Assembly: GCA_963725275.1 (NCBI GenBank)
Contig: CAVRXS010000007.1
Span: 620,001 to 684,000, forward strand
Direction of reading: 5' to 3'
Length of the DNA stretch: 64,000 bases
From: Bog-756 sp963725275
Lineage (GTDB): Bacteria > Actinomycetota > Acidimicrobiia > Acidimicrobiales > RAAP-2
Shown here: in pieces, positions 47,627 through 57,020 of the stretch
Numbering within the stretch: position 1 is the stretch's first letter
Layout of the letters: each line of letters begins with the position of its first letter
Position numbers and translations under genes: made by a program
Notes under the pieces: generated by a model
What the model was told of the DNA's origin: nothing
What the model saw: only the letters and a program-made list of their open reading frames with translations
Database searches by the model: none

Positions 47627-48607
47627 GTGACCCGGTACATCCTCCAACGGCTGCTCATCAGCGTGGTCGTGCTCTTCCTGGCGACCATCCTCGTGTTCGT
47701 CCTGGTCGCCGAATCGGGTAATCCGCTCGCCACGCTCCGGGAGAACCCGCACATCTCCCACTCGACCATCGTGGCCCGCGAGAAGCTCCTCAACCTCGAC
47801 CACCCGCTCTGGGACCGGTACTGGATCTGGTTCTCCCATGCCATCCGGGGGGACTTCGGAACGACGATCGCCGGCCAGCCGGTCGGGCCGCAACTGATAT
47901 CACACCTGCTGGTCACCTTGCGGATGGTGGTCCTGGCCACCCTCCTCTCCATCGTGCTCGCCCTCGCCGTCGGCGTCTATGCAGCGCTCCGCCAGGGTCG
48001 AGCTCGGCGACCATGTGGCCACCGTGACCAACTTCCTCTTTCTCGCCGCACCGGTCTTCGTGGTGGGGTTGCTGCTCAAGGAGTTCGTCGCGATCCCGAT
48101 CAACGACCACCTCAACCGCATCGTCTTCTACACCAACGGTGAGCAGAGCCCGACGCTCTCCGGACCCTTTCTCGCACGCCTGCCCGACTACGCAGCGCAC
48201 ACCGTGCTGCCGACGATCACGCTCATCCTGGTCAGCTACTCCTCGTGGGCGATCTACCAGCGGGCGTCGATCCTGGAGACCCTGGACACCGACCACGTGC
48301 GGCTGGCCCGGGCCAAGGGGATCTCGCCGCGTCGGGTCCTGTTCCGCCATATCTTCCGCAACGCCCTCATCCCGGTGACCACCGTCATCGCACTCGACTT
48401 CGCCGCCGTGCTCGGCGGCGCCCTCATCACCGAGATCGTGTTCGGCTGGCAGGGCCTCGGCGTCTGGTTCCTCAACGGGGTCAACGACTCTCGATGTCAA
48501 CGTGACCTTGGCCTACCTGCTGATCACCGCGATCGTTCGTGATCCTCTTCAATCTGATCGCAGACATCGTCTACGCCTTTCTCGACCCGCGGATCCGGTA
48601 TGACTGA
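47627..48607 (+). CDS. ABC transporter permease, DppB/OppB type, frameshifted sequence
   Basis: About 325 residues when repaired. RYILQRLLISVVVLFLATIL is the typical DppB first helix; HPLWDRYWIWFSHAIRGDFG, VATVTNFLFLAAPVFVVGLL and the EAA loop in DTDHVRLARAKGISPRRVLF follow, then FRNALIPVTTVIALDFAAVL. Three +1 insertions were located (near 47993, 48492 and 48535). The end VILFNLIADIVYAFLDPRI overlaps the dppC start by eight bases. Confidence 0.88.
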
Positions 48608-49602
48608 GATCTCCGATCCCTCACCTCGTCGGCAACGGATCGAACGGGTCGGCACAACCGAGGCCGGCATGCACACACTGCCCGGCGCGCCGCCGACGGG
48701 TTCGGAGGACGGCCCCGACGAACACGGGATGACCGGGGACACCCACGGCCAGCTGGCCACGGTGGCCCGGCGGCTCGTCCACGAGCCGCTCGCCCTGGTC
48801 GGTCTGCTCGATCTTCTTCGGTCTCGCGGTCGCCGCCATCCTGACCGGGCTCTTCTGGACGTACAGCTACACCACCATCACCAACACCCTCAATTCGCCG
48901 CCGTCGCTCTCCCACCCCTTCGGCACCAACAGCATCGGCGGCGACATGTTCGCCCAGGTCATGCACGGGCACCCTCCAGGACATCGAGATCGCCCTCACT
49001 CGTGGCCGTCCTGGCGACCGTCCTCGGCTCGTTGGTCGGCGCCATCGCCGGCTTCTACGGCGGACGGGTCGACACCGCCCTCATGCGCTTCGTCGACCTG
49101 ATCCTGGTCGTCCCGGTGCTGGCCGTTCTCATCGTCCTCGCCAACATCGGTGGCCAAGCAGTCGAGCAACTGGTTCTGGCTCGCGGTCATCATCGGGGCG
49201 ATCTCGTGGACCTACATCGCCCGCCTGGTGCGGGCCGATTTCCTCACGCTGCGTGAGCGGGACTTCGTCGAGGCCTCCCGGGCCCTCGGGGCGTCCGATT
49301 CGAGACTGATCCTGCGCCACATGCTCCCCAATGCCGCTCGGTCCGATCATCGTCAACGCCACGATCACCGTGGCGCTGAGCATCGTCCTCGAGTCGACCC
49401 TCTCCTTCTCGGCCTCGGCATCCAGCCTCCCAACGTGTCACTGGGCCTGCTCATCGACCAGGGCCAGGACTCGGCCACCACCGAGTGGTGGCTGTTCGTC
49501 TTCCCGGTCGTCTTCCTCGTCGTGCTGATCCTCTCGGTGTTCTTCGTCGGGGACGGGCTGCGCGAGGCGCTCGACCCCAAGAAGTCCAGGGTCCGGGCCT
49601 GA
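48600..49602 (+). CDS. ABC transporter permease, DppC/OppC type, frameshifted sequence
   Basis: About 332 residues when repaired. A long polar N-terminus, first helix ALVGLLIFFGLAVAAILTGL, then SHPFGTNSIGGDMFAQVMHG (DppC signature), VLATVLGSLVGAIAGFYGG, the EAA loop LRERDFVEASRALGASDSRL, and GPIIVNATITVALSIVLEST with GLGIQPPNVSLGLLI. At least five indels, mostly +1; one near 49410 looks like a lost C. One base separates it from the ATPase gene. Confidence 0.88.
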
Positions 49603-49603
49603 C

Positions 49604-50638
49604 ATGGACGACTTCCTGGTCGTCGACGACCTCGTCGTCGACTTCGCCACGGGCGCCGGCACCGTGCACGCCGTGCGCGGGCATCAGCTTCACCCTGGCC
49701 CCCCAAGAGGTCCTCGGCATCGTCGGCGAGTCCGGATCGGGCAAGTCGGTCACCGCCCTCGCCACGATGGGGCTCCTGCCCGAGGAGCGCCTCCGTCCAG
49801 GGCTCGATCACCTACGCCGGGCAGGAGCTCCTCGGCCTCAAGGACAAGGAGCTGACCACGATCCGGGGGCGCAAGATCGCCATGATCTTCCAGGACCCGA
49901 TGACCTCGCTCAACCCGGTGTACACGGTGGGCTGGCAGATCGCCGAAGCCGTGCGTGCCCATCAGGACGTGACCAAGGGCGAGGCCATGGCCAAGGCGGT
50001 GGACCTCCTCGATGCGGTCGGGATCCCCGAACGCCGCGGAGCGGAGTCGGAGCTACCCCCACGAGTTCTCCGGCGGAATGCGCCAACGGGTCGTCATCGC
50101 GATCGCCATGGCCAACGACCCTGCCGTCATCCTGGCCGACGAACCGACGACCGCCCTCGACGTGACCGTCCAGGCGCAGGTGCTCGGATCGCTCCGCACG
50201 GCTCTCGAGGAGACCCGGGCGGCGCTGCTGCTCATCACCCACGACCTCGGGGTCATCGCCGGCCTGGCCGACCGGGTCCTCGTCATGTACGCCGGGCGCC
50301 CCGTCGAGGTCGGCACGGTCGAACAGATCTTCTACCGTCCTGCGATGCCCTACACCCACGGACTCCTCGGTTCGCTCCCGCGGCTCGACGCAGAGGGAAG
50401 CGAGCGATTGCGCCAGATCCCGGGCTCGCCCCCCTCGATTGTCGGCTCCTCCACGGGCTGCCCCTTCGCTCCGAGGTGCCCGATGCGCAAGGAGATCTGC
50501 GACATCGAGGAGCCCGGGCTCCGCCCGGTCGCGGGTTCCGACCATGCCGCCGCCTGTCACTTCGCCGACGAGGTGGGCGGGATGCCGATCGCGTCGATGT
50601 TCTCCGACACGGTGGCCGACCACGAGGGCTCGCCGTGA
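49604..50638 (+). CDS. ABC transporter ATPase, DppD/OppD type, frameshifted sequence
   Basis: About 344 residues when repaired. Walker A GESGSGKSVTAL, Q-loop IFQDPMTSLNPVYTVGWQI, signature FSGGMRQRV, Walker B ADEPTTALDVTVQAQV, H-loop LLITHDLGVIAGLADRV, and the oligopeptide-transporter C-terminal zinc-like motif CPFAPRCPMRKEIC. Three +1 shifts (near 49680, 49803 and 50045). The TGA overlaps the GTG of the second ATPase. Confidence 0.9.
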
Positions 50639-51691
50639 CCGCCACGGAGGGGACGCATGCGGCGGTGACCACCGGGGCGGGCGCCTCCGCCGTCGCCGAC
50701 GAGGCCGGGCCTCTCCTCGAGGTCGTCGATCTGGTCAAGCACTACCCGGTCCGCAATCGGACCTTCCGCCGGTCGCGAGGGATCGTGCACGCGGTGTGCG
50801 GGGTGACCTTCTCGATCGGGCGGGGTCAGACCCTTGGCCTGGTCGGCGAGTCAGGTTGCGGGAAGACCACCACCGGCCGGGCCGTGCTCCAGCTCGTCGA
50901 GCCGACGTCGGGCTCGGTGCGCTTCGAGGGTCGAGAGCTGGTCGGCCTGGCGCACGCGGCGATCCGAGAGGTCCGTCGTGACATCCAGGTCGTGTTCCAG
51001 GACCCCTTCGCCTCGCTCGATCCGAGGATGCCGGTGGGCGAGTCGATCGCCGAGCCGCTCCACATCCATGACCTGTGGGAACGGGGCTCCGGGCGGCGCA
51101 GGGTCGCCGACGCACTGCAGCTGGTCGGCCTCGAGCCCCAGCACGCCAACCGGTTCCCCAACGAGTTCTCGGGTGGCCAACGGCAACGGATCGGCATCGC
51201 CCGAGCCCTCGATCCTGGAACCCAAGCTCCTCGTGCTCGACGAGCCGGTCTCGGCGCTCGACGTCTCCATCCAGGCGGGGGTGGTCAACCTGCTGGAGGA
51301 CCTCCAGAAGCAGCTCGGCGTGTCCTATCTGTTCATCGCCCACGACCTGTCGGTGGTCCGCCACATCTCGCACAGGGTCGCGGTCATGTACCTCGGGCGC
51401 ATCGTGGAGATGGGGACCCGCGCCGACGTCTACGAGCACCCGGAGCACCCCTACACCCAGGCGCTGCTGTCGGCCGTCCCGGTGCCCGACCCCCGCAAGG
51501 AGCGCTCGCGGCGGCACATCGTCCTCCAGGGCGACGTGCCCAGCCCGGAAGCTCCCCCGAGCGGGTGCCGGTTCCGCACGAGGTGCTGGAAGGCCCAGGA
51601 GCTCTGTGCCCGGGAGGTCCCGGCCCTGGTCGACCGCGGCGGCGGCCACCCGGTCGCCTGCCACTTCCCCGAGCAGGCCTCGGTCGTCTGA
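50635..51691 (+). CDS. ABC transporter ATPase, DppF/OppF type, one frameshift
   Basis: About 352 residues. GIVHAVCGVTFSIGRGQTLG, Walker A GESGCGKTTTGR, Q-loop VFQDPFASLDPRM, signature FSGGQRQRIGIARAL, then after an inserted G near 51212 LEPKLLVLDEPVSALDVSIQ, IAHDLSVVRHISHRVAVMYL and the C-terminal CRFRTRCWKAQELC motif. With SBP, DppB, DppC and DppD it completes an importer of the peptide/opine/nickel class. Confidence 0.92.
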
Positions 51692-51756
51692 GCACGGCCC
51701 GGAGCGCTCCGAGCAGCGGAAACGGTATCTTTTGGATCCGGCTGGCGCGATGATAT

Positions 51757-51782
51757 TTCCGGCCACCGCGTCGTGGCCGGAA
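51757..51782. other. 10-bp perfect inverted repeat between dppF and the CBS gene
   Basis: TTCCGGCCAC, six-base loop CGCGTC, GTGGCCGGAA. No T-run follows. It may end dppF transcription or form a leader hairpin of the CBS gene; TTGGAT and TATTTC, 16 bases apart, lie just upstream as a mediocre promoter. Confidence 0.45.
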
Positions 51783-51820
51783 CGAGGTGCGGGATGTGCC
51801 GCGCCGGAAGTGGAGGGATC

Positions 51821-52252
51821 ATGCTCGTCGCCACCATCCTCAAGGCCAAGGGAAACAGCGTCGCGACGGTCACCCGCGACGTCACGGTGGGGACGGTCGT
51901 GGCCGAACTGGTCCGCCACCGTGTGGGGGCGCTCATCGTCTCACCGGGCGATGGCACCATCGAGGGAATCGTGTCCGAACGCGACGTGGTCTGGCACCTG
52001 AGCGAGGTCCGGACCGACCTGCTCGACCAACCGGTGACAGCGATCATGTCGAGCTCGGTCAGGGTCTGCGCGCCCACCGACGACGTGCAGTCGATCATGA
52101 ACCTCATGACCGAGCAGCGGATCCGCCACGTGCCAGTGGTCGACAAGGGGAAGCTGATCGGGATCGTCAGCATCGGCGACGTGGTCAAGAGCCGGATGGG
52201 CGAGCTCGAGAAGGACCGCAACGAACTGATGGAGTACATTACCGCCCGCTAG
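51821..52252 (+). CDS. CBS-pair domain protein
   Basis: 143 residues made almost only of two CBS domains: VATVTRDVTVGTVVAELV with GIVSERDVVWHL, and SSVRVCAPTDDVQSIMNLM with IGIVSIGDVV. GGAGGGATC directly precedes the ATG at 51821, so the upstream in-frame start is rejected. CBS pairs bind adenosyl ligands such as AMP, ATP or SAM. A short charged helix (KSRMGELEKDRNELMEYI) closes the protein. No effector domain, so it must act on a partner; the cyclic-nucleotide-binding protein next door is a candidate. Confidence 0.93.
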   Translation: MLVATILKAKGNSVATVTRDVTVGTVVAELVRHRVGALIVSPGDGTIEGIVSERDVVWHLSEVRTDLLDQPVTAIMSSSVRVCAPTDDVQSIMNLMTEQRIRHVPVVDKGKLIGIVSIGDVVKSRMGELEKDRNELMEYITAR

Positions 52253-52318
52253 GGACAGCATTGCTTGCAATTCGACGGGGGCCGTGACGAGAATGGCCCG
52301 AGGAGAGGACCGGTCCTC

Positions 52319-52804
52319 ATGGCGGGAGCTCGGATGCGCAAAGACAAGCGGCTCGAATTGTTGCGGGGCGTTCCCCTCTTCTCCGGATGCACGAAACGAG
52401 AGCTCACCGAGATAGAGAGCCTCACGTCGATGATCGACGTGGCCGAGGGCACCGAAGTGGCGACGTTCGGGACCCCGGGTCAGGAGTTCTTCATCATCGT
52501 CGACGGCTGGGCGACCGCAACGCGCAACGGACTCGCGCTCGTGGTGCTCGGCCCTGGCTCCTTCTTCGGCGAGCTCGCCCTCCTGGACGGCGGCGATCGC
52601 ACGGCGACGGTGGCAGCCGACACCGATATGACGCTCCTGGTGCTGTCGAGGCGAGAGTTCCGCTCCCTCCAGTCCACCGCACCGTCGGTCGCCTACAAGC
52701 TGCTGGTCGAGCTCGGGACCCGGCTGCGTCGAGCGGACGCCATGCTCACCGACCTCGCGGAACGGGACGCCGCCGCACTCGCTGCCCTCTCGTCCTCGCT
52801 CTGA
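52319..52804 (+). CDS. stand-alone cyclic nucleotide-binding domain protein
   Basis: 161 residues. CRP-like beta-roll: LLRGVPLFSGCTKRELTEIE, EVATFGTPGQEFFIIVDGWA, and the phosphate-binding cassette FGELALLDGGDRTATVAA with Glu84 and Arg94, the residues that hold cAMP. A C-terminal helix (VAYKLLVELGTRLRRADAML) would be the CRP dimer helix, but no helix-turn-helix follows. A signalling or adaptor role is therefore inferred. ATG 52334 (GGGAG five bases upstream) is an equally good start. It lies 66 bases after the CBS gene. Confidence 0.9.
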   Translation: MAGARMRKDKRLELLRGVPLFSGCTKRELTEIESLTSMIDVAEGTEVATFGTPGQEFFIIVDGWATATRNGLALVVLGPGSFFGELALLDGGDRTATVAADTDMTLLVLSRREFRSLQSTAPSVAYKLLVELGTRLRRADAMLTDLAERDAAALAALSSSL

Positions 52805-52988
52805 GGCCGGATCGGGCTCGCTCCCTCTCCCCTTGGGCCGGTGGTCGGCCCACCCGGCTGGTCACCACCTGTTCACCGAAGCTTCAGCCATTCGTGACGG
52901 TGGCGTCACCGAGCGGTTGGTAGATCGGGTGGCGGTCCGATGCACACCCTCCCCGGTGCGATTGTCGGCGGACCACAGGGTTGCAGCG

Positions 52989-53019
52989 CCCCGTGCCGGC
53001 CGGGCAGGCCGGCACGGGG
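52989..53019. terminator. bidirectional hairpin between converging genes
   Basis: CCCCGTGCCGGCC, five-base loop GGGCA, GGCCGGCACGGGG: 13 perfect pairs. It lies in the 282-base gap (52805-53086) between the cyclic-nucleotide-binding gene and the converging unknown gene. Nothing else with coding character is visible in that gap. Confidence 0.7.
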
Positions 53020-53086
53020 ACGCTCCCCACAGGTGCGTTCCCGAGGGACTGTCCGGTCCTGGGTCGGGCGGGCCTCCGGGCCCGGA

Positions 53087-54250
53087 TCACCAGAACGACG
53101 AGTCTGCGGTGAGACCGAGGTCCGGGAAGGCGCCCGCGATCATCGGCTGACAGTTCCCCCATCCCTCGCCTCCGTGGTCGAGATCACGCACGTGGACGAC
53201 GGTGTCCCGGAGCTGGTGCATCTCGCGTGCGAGTCCCGGATCGGAACAGTCCGGGAGTCGCTCCCCGTCGACGTGCAGTTCACCACGCCACTCGCCGTGG
53301 TGGTGACCCCTCCACCCGAAGTACAGCCCGACGCCGAGCTGGAACCCGGTCTGGGTCGGCACCTCGAACTGGAAGTGGCGCTCGCCGCCCACCTCCATCT
53401 GCGCGGTCACCGTGCCTCCGAGGAGTCGCCGGTTCGCGGGGTCGTAGGCCAGGTCGAGACCGATATCGGCGACCCGCTCGACCCGGCCGTCCGCGTGCTC
53501 GATCCCTCCGATCACCGTCCGGTGTGACCGCCCGAATCCCTCCACGTGGACGAGGTGCAGGAACAGCCCCCACCGGCGTCCGTCGGGGTCCTGCATGAGC
53601 ACCGGACTCCAGATCATCCGGAAGTCCATGTCGGAGGCCGGGTTGAACGGGTCGGTGTCGGTCGGGGGCACTCCGACGTCGTACCGCACGCCCCAGGAGT
53701 GGTCCCGGGTGGAGACCCATTCGTCGGGGTCGATCACCTGTCGCTCACCGTCGACCTCGACCCAGCCCGAGGCCACCCCGATCTGGTGATAGCGCACCAA
53801 TTCGGCGCTCACCCGGTAGCCGAGGGGCGCCCGCTGATGGGTGCGCTCCTCGAGCGTGGGCGGGAGCACCGCTTCGAAGACCCAGTCGAACGCCACCGGT
53901 TGGCACTCGTTGGCGTCGAGGGCGAACCGGATCCGTTTCATCGGCTCCAGCACCTCGTAGCGCACCGGTCCCACCACCGTCCGGTCCGGGTCGGGGAAGA
54001 GCCGGCGGCTCCCCCGCACGGTCAGCTGCTCGACGCCGCGTGAGATTCCCGCGTAGCCGTCCAGGACGTTTCGGTTGGTGTACTTGCCGAGGCCGAAGCC
54101 GAGCTGCAGGGTCCCGTCCCGCTTCGCCGCCATCGCGCAGACCTTCTCGGTCCAGGAGGGATCGCTCGGTCCCACGGTGGAGAAGGTGTCGACGATCTGG
54201 TGGTTGAAGCCGTCGTCGGCCGGTCCCAACGGCCCGATCGGATTGGCCAT
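53087..54250 (-). CDS. protein of unknown function
   Basis: 387 residues. GGAGGGA six bases before ATG 54250 fixes the start. No signal peptide or membrane helix. The sequence is rich in Trp, Gly, Arg and Asp with many short beta-strand-like stretches: QLGFGLGKYTNRNVLDGYAG, FDWVFEAVLPPTLEERTHQR, TRDHSWGVRYDVG, FFLHLVHVEGFG-like LFLHLVHVEGFGRS and HFQFEVPTQTGF. The central SWG and the two-lobed beta layout recall hydroxyneurosporene-synthase/AttH-like lipocalin folds, but I do not recognise the family with confidence. Near a dioxygenase-like cupin on the same strand. Confidence 0.75.
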   Translation of the reverse strand: MANPIGPLGPADDGFNHQIVDTFSTVGPSDPSWTEKVCAMAAKRDGTLQLGFGLGKYTNRNVLDGYAGISRGVEQLTVRGSRRLFPDPDRTVVGPVRYEVLEPMKRIRFALDANECQPVAFDWVFEAVLPPTLEERTHQRAPLGYRVSAELVRYHQIGVASGWVEVDGERQVIDPDEWVSTRDHSWGVRYDVGVPPTDTDPFNPASDMDFRMIWSPVLMQDPDGRRWGLFLHLVHVEGFGRSHRTVIGGIEHADGRVERVADIGLDLAYDPANRRLLGGTVTAQMEVGGERHFQFEVPTQTGFQLGVGLYFGWRGHHHGEWRGELHVDGERLPDCSDPGLAREMHQLRDTVVHVRDLDHGGEGWGNCQPMIAGAFPDLGLTADSSFW

Positions 54251-54404
54251 GGTGGTTCCCTCCATGCTGCGTCGGGCCGCGAACCGGCGGCGGTCTCATC
54301 CTCGGTGCGGCCCGCGCCGTTCCCGGCGAAGGCGGATGGGGTCCCGTTCCCCAGCTATTCCTGCCGGATCGTGGCGTCGGATCCGGCGGTCCGACACGGA
54401 CTCC

Positions 54405-54860
54405 TCATCCAACCAGCACCCTCGGCGGCGGGAAGCCCTCTGCCTCGCAGAGTGCCAGGTAGGCAGCCAACGTCCCCGCGCCGTCGAACACGCTCTCCAC
54501 GTTGCCATCGGCGTCGAGGTTGAGATTGACGCCGTACATCTGGAACCAGACCCGCGTCTGGTCTTCGACGCACTGCAGCGTGTGCACCGACCCCGCAGGC
54601 TCGTAGAGAAACGACCCCGCGTGGTTGACGTAGTCGTACTCCTTGTACCGCCACGCACCAGAAGCGGTGTATGCGTAGACGGGACCGGTGTGCCGGTGCT
54701 TCTGGACCTCGTAGCCGGCCTGGAAGATGTTCTCGACGATCCAGAGCCCCTCTTCGGGCTTGACCTGGATCACCTTGAGCTTGCTGCCGTCGCCGATATC
54801 GACGAACGGGAGTTCGTCGGCCCCGATGTGCACCGCCGTCGGAATCTCCAATTGGGTCAT
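54405..54860 (-). CDS. 2,4'-dihydroxyacetophenone dioxygenase-like cupin
   Basis: 151 residues. Single cupin: KHRHTGPVYAYTASGAWRYK (first metal motif with two His), YDYVNHAGSFLYEPAGSVHTL (third His) and FQMYGVNLNLDADGN. These motifs match the dihydroxyacetophenone dioxygenase family, which cleaves a C-C bond next to an aromatic ketone. Whether this protein has that substrate is unknown. It lies 144 bases after an exported propeller protein and 154 bases before the unknown gene, all on the minus strand. Confidence 0.8.
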   Translation of the reverse strand: MTQLEIPTAVHIGADELPFVDIGDGSKLKVIQVKPEEGLWIVENIFQAGYEVQKHRHTGPVYAYTASGAWRYKEYDYVNHAGSFLYEPAGSVHTLQCVEDQTRVWFQMYGVNLNLDADGNVESVFDGAGTLAAYLALCEAEGFPPPRVLVG

Positions 54861-55005
54861 GACGTCGCGATCCCTCCGATTGGCGTGCCGGCGGTCGTCG
54901 CCGGCAACGGGCAGGTACTCGGCGCAACTCTATTCGCCCGGCCGGGCGGGGGTCCCGTGACCGGTCCCCTCCCCCACCCTGCGGGCACAGCACTACCCCC
55001 GGGCG

Positions 55006-56445
55006 TTACCCGAACGTGTGCACCCGGTCGGCAGACGGTGCCAGGAGCAGCCCGTCACCGATGGAGGGAGTCGGGAAGTGGTTGGCGACGCTGCCGATGG
55101 AGAACTGCACCAGCGGTGTACCGGTGTTGCGATCGAGCCCGTACAGGACGCCGCCCTGGCTGATGGTCCAGACCAGCGAGCCGGCGACGATGGGCGGACC
55201 CGATGAGTCCGACGAGGACCGCCAGAGAACGGTCATCTTCGCCGGTGACGCGGTCACCCGGACCGACATGATGCCGTTCGAGCACGGGACGTAGACCGTC
55301 TGGCCTGCGATGGCCGTTCCCCCGTCGACTGTCGAGCCACAGAACGAGCTCAACGTGGCCAGCTGATGACCCACCCCGCCGAGGTGCGACCCGTTCAGGA
55401 GATACGCCGTCCTCGACTTGCCGGCCTGGAAGACGAGTCCGTCGGCGAACAGTGCCGGGGACGACGATCCGAGATCCAGGTCGTGTCCGTTGTCCGAGGC
55501 CCAGGTCGACGGGGAGAAGAACTGGAGTGGGCGCAACGCCGAGGACAATTCGATGACGGCATCGCTGTCATCGGGCGATGCACCCGAGGTGTTCGAACCG
55601 TTTCCGGTCGCCACCCAGATGTCACCGGAGCCGCTGACCGCTGGGGCTGCTCCGCCCATCCAGACGGCCCCCTGGTCGTTGCCGGCAGCACTGTCGACCT
55701 CGAAGGTGCGGAGGGCCCCACCGGTCACCGGTGCCCCCACCACCCAGCCGTGATAGGTCGAGCAGTCACCGGCGTTCCCGCCGAACCCGATGATCACCCG
55801 ACCGGCCGACAGGGTGAGTGCTGCGCGTTGGAGCAGGGCTGCGTGGTCGGAGCCCGGGGGATCCACCCTCTGGTCGAGGAGCACCTTCCCGGTCGCCAGC
55901 GAGAGACCGACCAGATGATGGGAGATCGAGTGGTCGGTGTCCTCGTCGGCGACGGCGAACACCTCGTCGCGGGCTGCGTCGATCACGGGGGACGAGGTGA
56001 TGCCGACCACCGGTCTGATATCCCCGCACGGCAGGTCGCCCGCCGGCACCGGCGTCCCGAGATGTCGTGACCAGAGGATGCTCCCCCTGGTCGCCGCGTC
56101 GAGGGCATAGACCGTGTCGTTCTCGGTGGCGACGACGACGGTCGTCCCGGAAACGAGGGGCTCGCCATAGAGCTGCCCGTCCAACACCGACGACGTCCAG
56201 ACCGCTTTTGCCGACTGGTAGGAATCGGTTCCGCTTGCGATCCCGGATCCGGAGAACGTGCGATGGTAGACGGGCCAGTTGGCGGTCGATCCCGCAGGCG
56301 CGCTGCTGCGTGCTGCCGCGACACTGGAGAGCGCAAGTGCGCCGGCGCCGAGCACGGCGGCCACTGCGCACAGTGCTGCGATCCGCATCCTCCGCCGACG
56401 AGACCTCGGGTTGGTCGAGCGCACACCGGCGTTGGCAGACCCCAT
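55006..56445 (-). CDS. exported PQQ-like beta-propeller protein
   Basis: 479 residues. ATG 56445 follows GGAGG by eight bases. A basic stretch (RSRRRRMR) and hydrophobic segment (IAALCAVAAVLGAGALALS) give a signal peptide or anchor. Repeating propeller blades: LYGEPLVSGTTVVVATENDT, VYALDAATRGSILWSRHLG, VVGITSSPVIDAARDEVFAV, HHLVGLSLATGKVLLDQRV, DIWVATGNGSNTSG and VLYGLDRNTGTPLVQFSIG. The -YALDA-TG-LW- pattern is that of PQQ-type propellers, but no dehydrogenase active-site motif is seen. Four Cys may form disulfides. Function unknown. Confidence 0.85.
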   Translation of the reverse strand: MGSANAGVRSTNPRSRRRRMRIAALCAVAAVLGAGALALSSVAAARSSAPAGSTANWPVYHRTFSGSGIASGTDSYQSAKAVWTSSVLDGQLYGEPLVSGTTVVVATENDTVYALDAATRGSILWSRHLGTPVPAGDLPCGDIRPVVGITSSPVIDAARDEVFAVADEDTDHSISHHLVGLSLATGKVLLDQRVDPPGSDHAALLQRAALTLSAGRVIIGFGGNAGDCSTYHGWVVGAPVTGGALRTFEVDSAAGNDQGAVWMGGAAPAVSGSGDIWVATGNGSNTSGASPDDSDAVIELSSALRPLQFFSPSTWASDNGHDLDLGSSSPALFADGLVFQAGKSRTAYLLNGSHLGGVGHQLATLSSFCGSTVDGGTAIAGQTVYVPCSNGIMSVRVTASPAKMTVLWRSSSDSSGPPIVAGSLVWTISQGGVLYGLDRNTGTPLVQFSIGSVANHFPTPSIGDGLLLAPSADRVHTFG

Positions 56446-56579
56446 CCTCAGCACCTCCACGACTACCGGTACGGGGCGACGGATCCCGTCCGTCATCCCC
56501 TGCGTCGTTCCGACGGTCGACTCAGACGATACCGGCCCGGGACGGAGCTGAGGTGCCCGGGTGCGCTGTCACGATCCCG

Positions 56580-56939
56580 TCAGGCAGGGGTCGACCGGGA
56601 GTCATCGATTCCACCGAGGGCGATCCGGAGCGCGGTCAGCTGCGCAGGTACAGCGCGCCACCACATCCAGCGCCCCCGCTTCTCCCCGACGATGAGGCCT
56701 GCTGCGGCGAGCCTGTGCGTGTGGTGAGAGATCGTGGGCTGGCTCTTGCCGAGTGGTGCTTCGAGATTGCAGCTGCACACCTCACCGCCGCTGGCAACGA
56801 TCGAGAAGATCCGGAGCCGGACGGGATCGCTGAGCGCGGCCAGCACCTCGGCCATCGCGACCGCCTGCTCTTCGGACAGGGCGCGCCCGGTCAGCGGCGG
56901 GCAGCAGAGGAGCTCGGGGTCGGTGGTTTCGGTCGTCAC
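56580..56939 (-). CDS. arsR: ArsR family arsenic-responsive repressor
   Basis: 119 residues. Winged helix: VLAALSDPVRLRIFSIVASG, GKSQPTISHHTHRLAAAGLI (recognition helix). Cysteines 12, 13, 55 and 57 (LLCCPP and VCSCNL) match the three-Cys As(III) site known in Corynebacterium glutamicum ArsR (Cys15, Cys16, Cys55). Divergent from the arsI-like gene over an 81-base gap with an inverted repeat on the -35, so it is expected to repress that operon and itself until As(III) binds. Confidence 0.92.
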   Translation of the reverse strand: MTTETTDPELLCCPPLTGRALSEEQAVAMAEVLAALSDPVRLRIFSIVASGGEVCSCNLEAPLGKSQPTISHHTHRLAAAGLIVGEKRGRWMWWRAVPAQLTALRIALGGIDDSRSTPA

Positions 56940-56956
56940 GTTCTCGCTCCAGTTAT

Positions 56957-56986
56957 ATTGACATCGATCAATGTATCGTTCATACT
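56957..56986 (+). promoter_or_regulatory. ars promoter with overlapping ArsR operator
   Basis: -35 TTGACA (56958-56963), 17-bp spacer, -10 CATACT (56981-56986). The inverted repeat ATTGA-N6-TCAAT (56957-56972) covers the -35, a classic ArsR/SmtB operator position. Confidence 0.75.
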
Positions 56987-57020
56987 CAACAATCGACAGT
57001 CCTCAATGTAAGGGAGCGCC

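Noticed and set aside
40286..51691. Block of pseudogenes under decay
   Set aside because: All domains and catalytic motifs persist across frames and the defects are single-base shifts without internal deletions, which fits sequence error better than decay.
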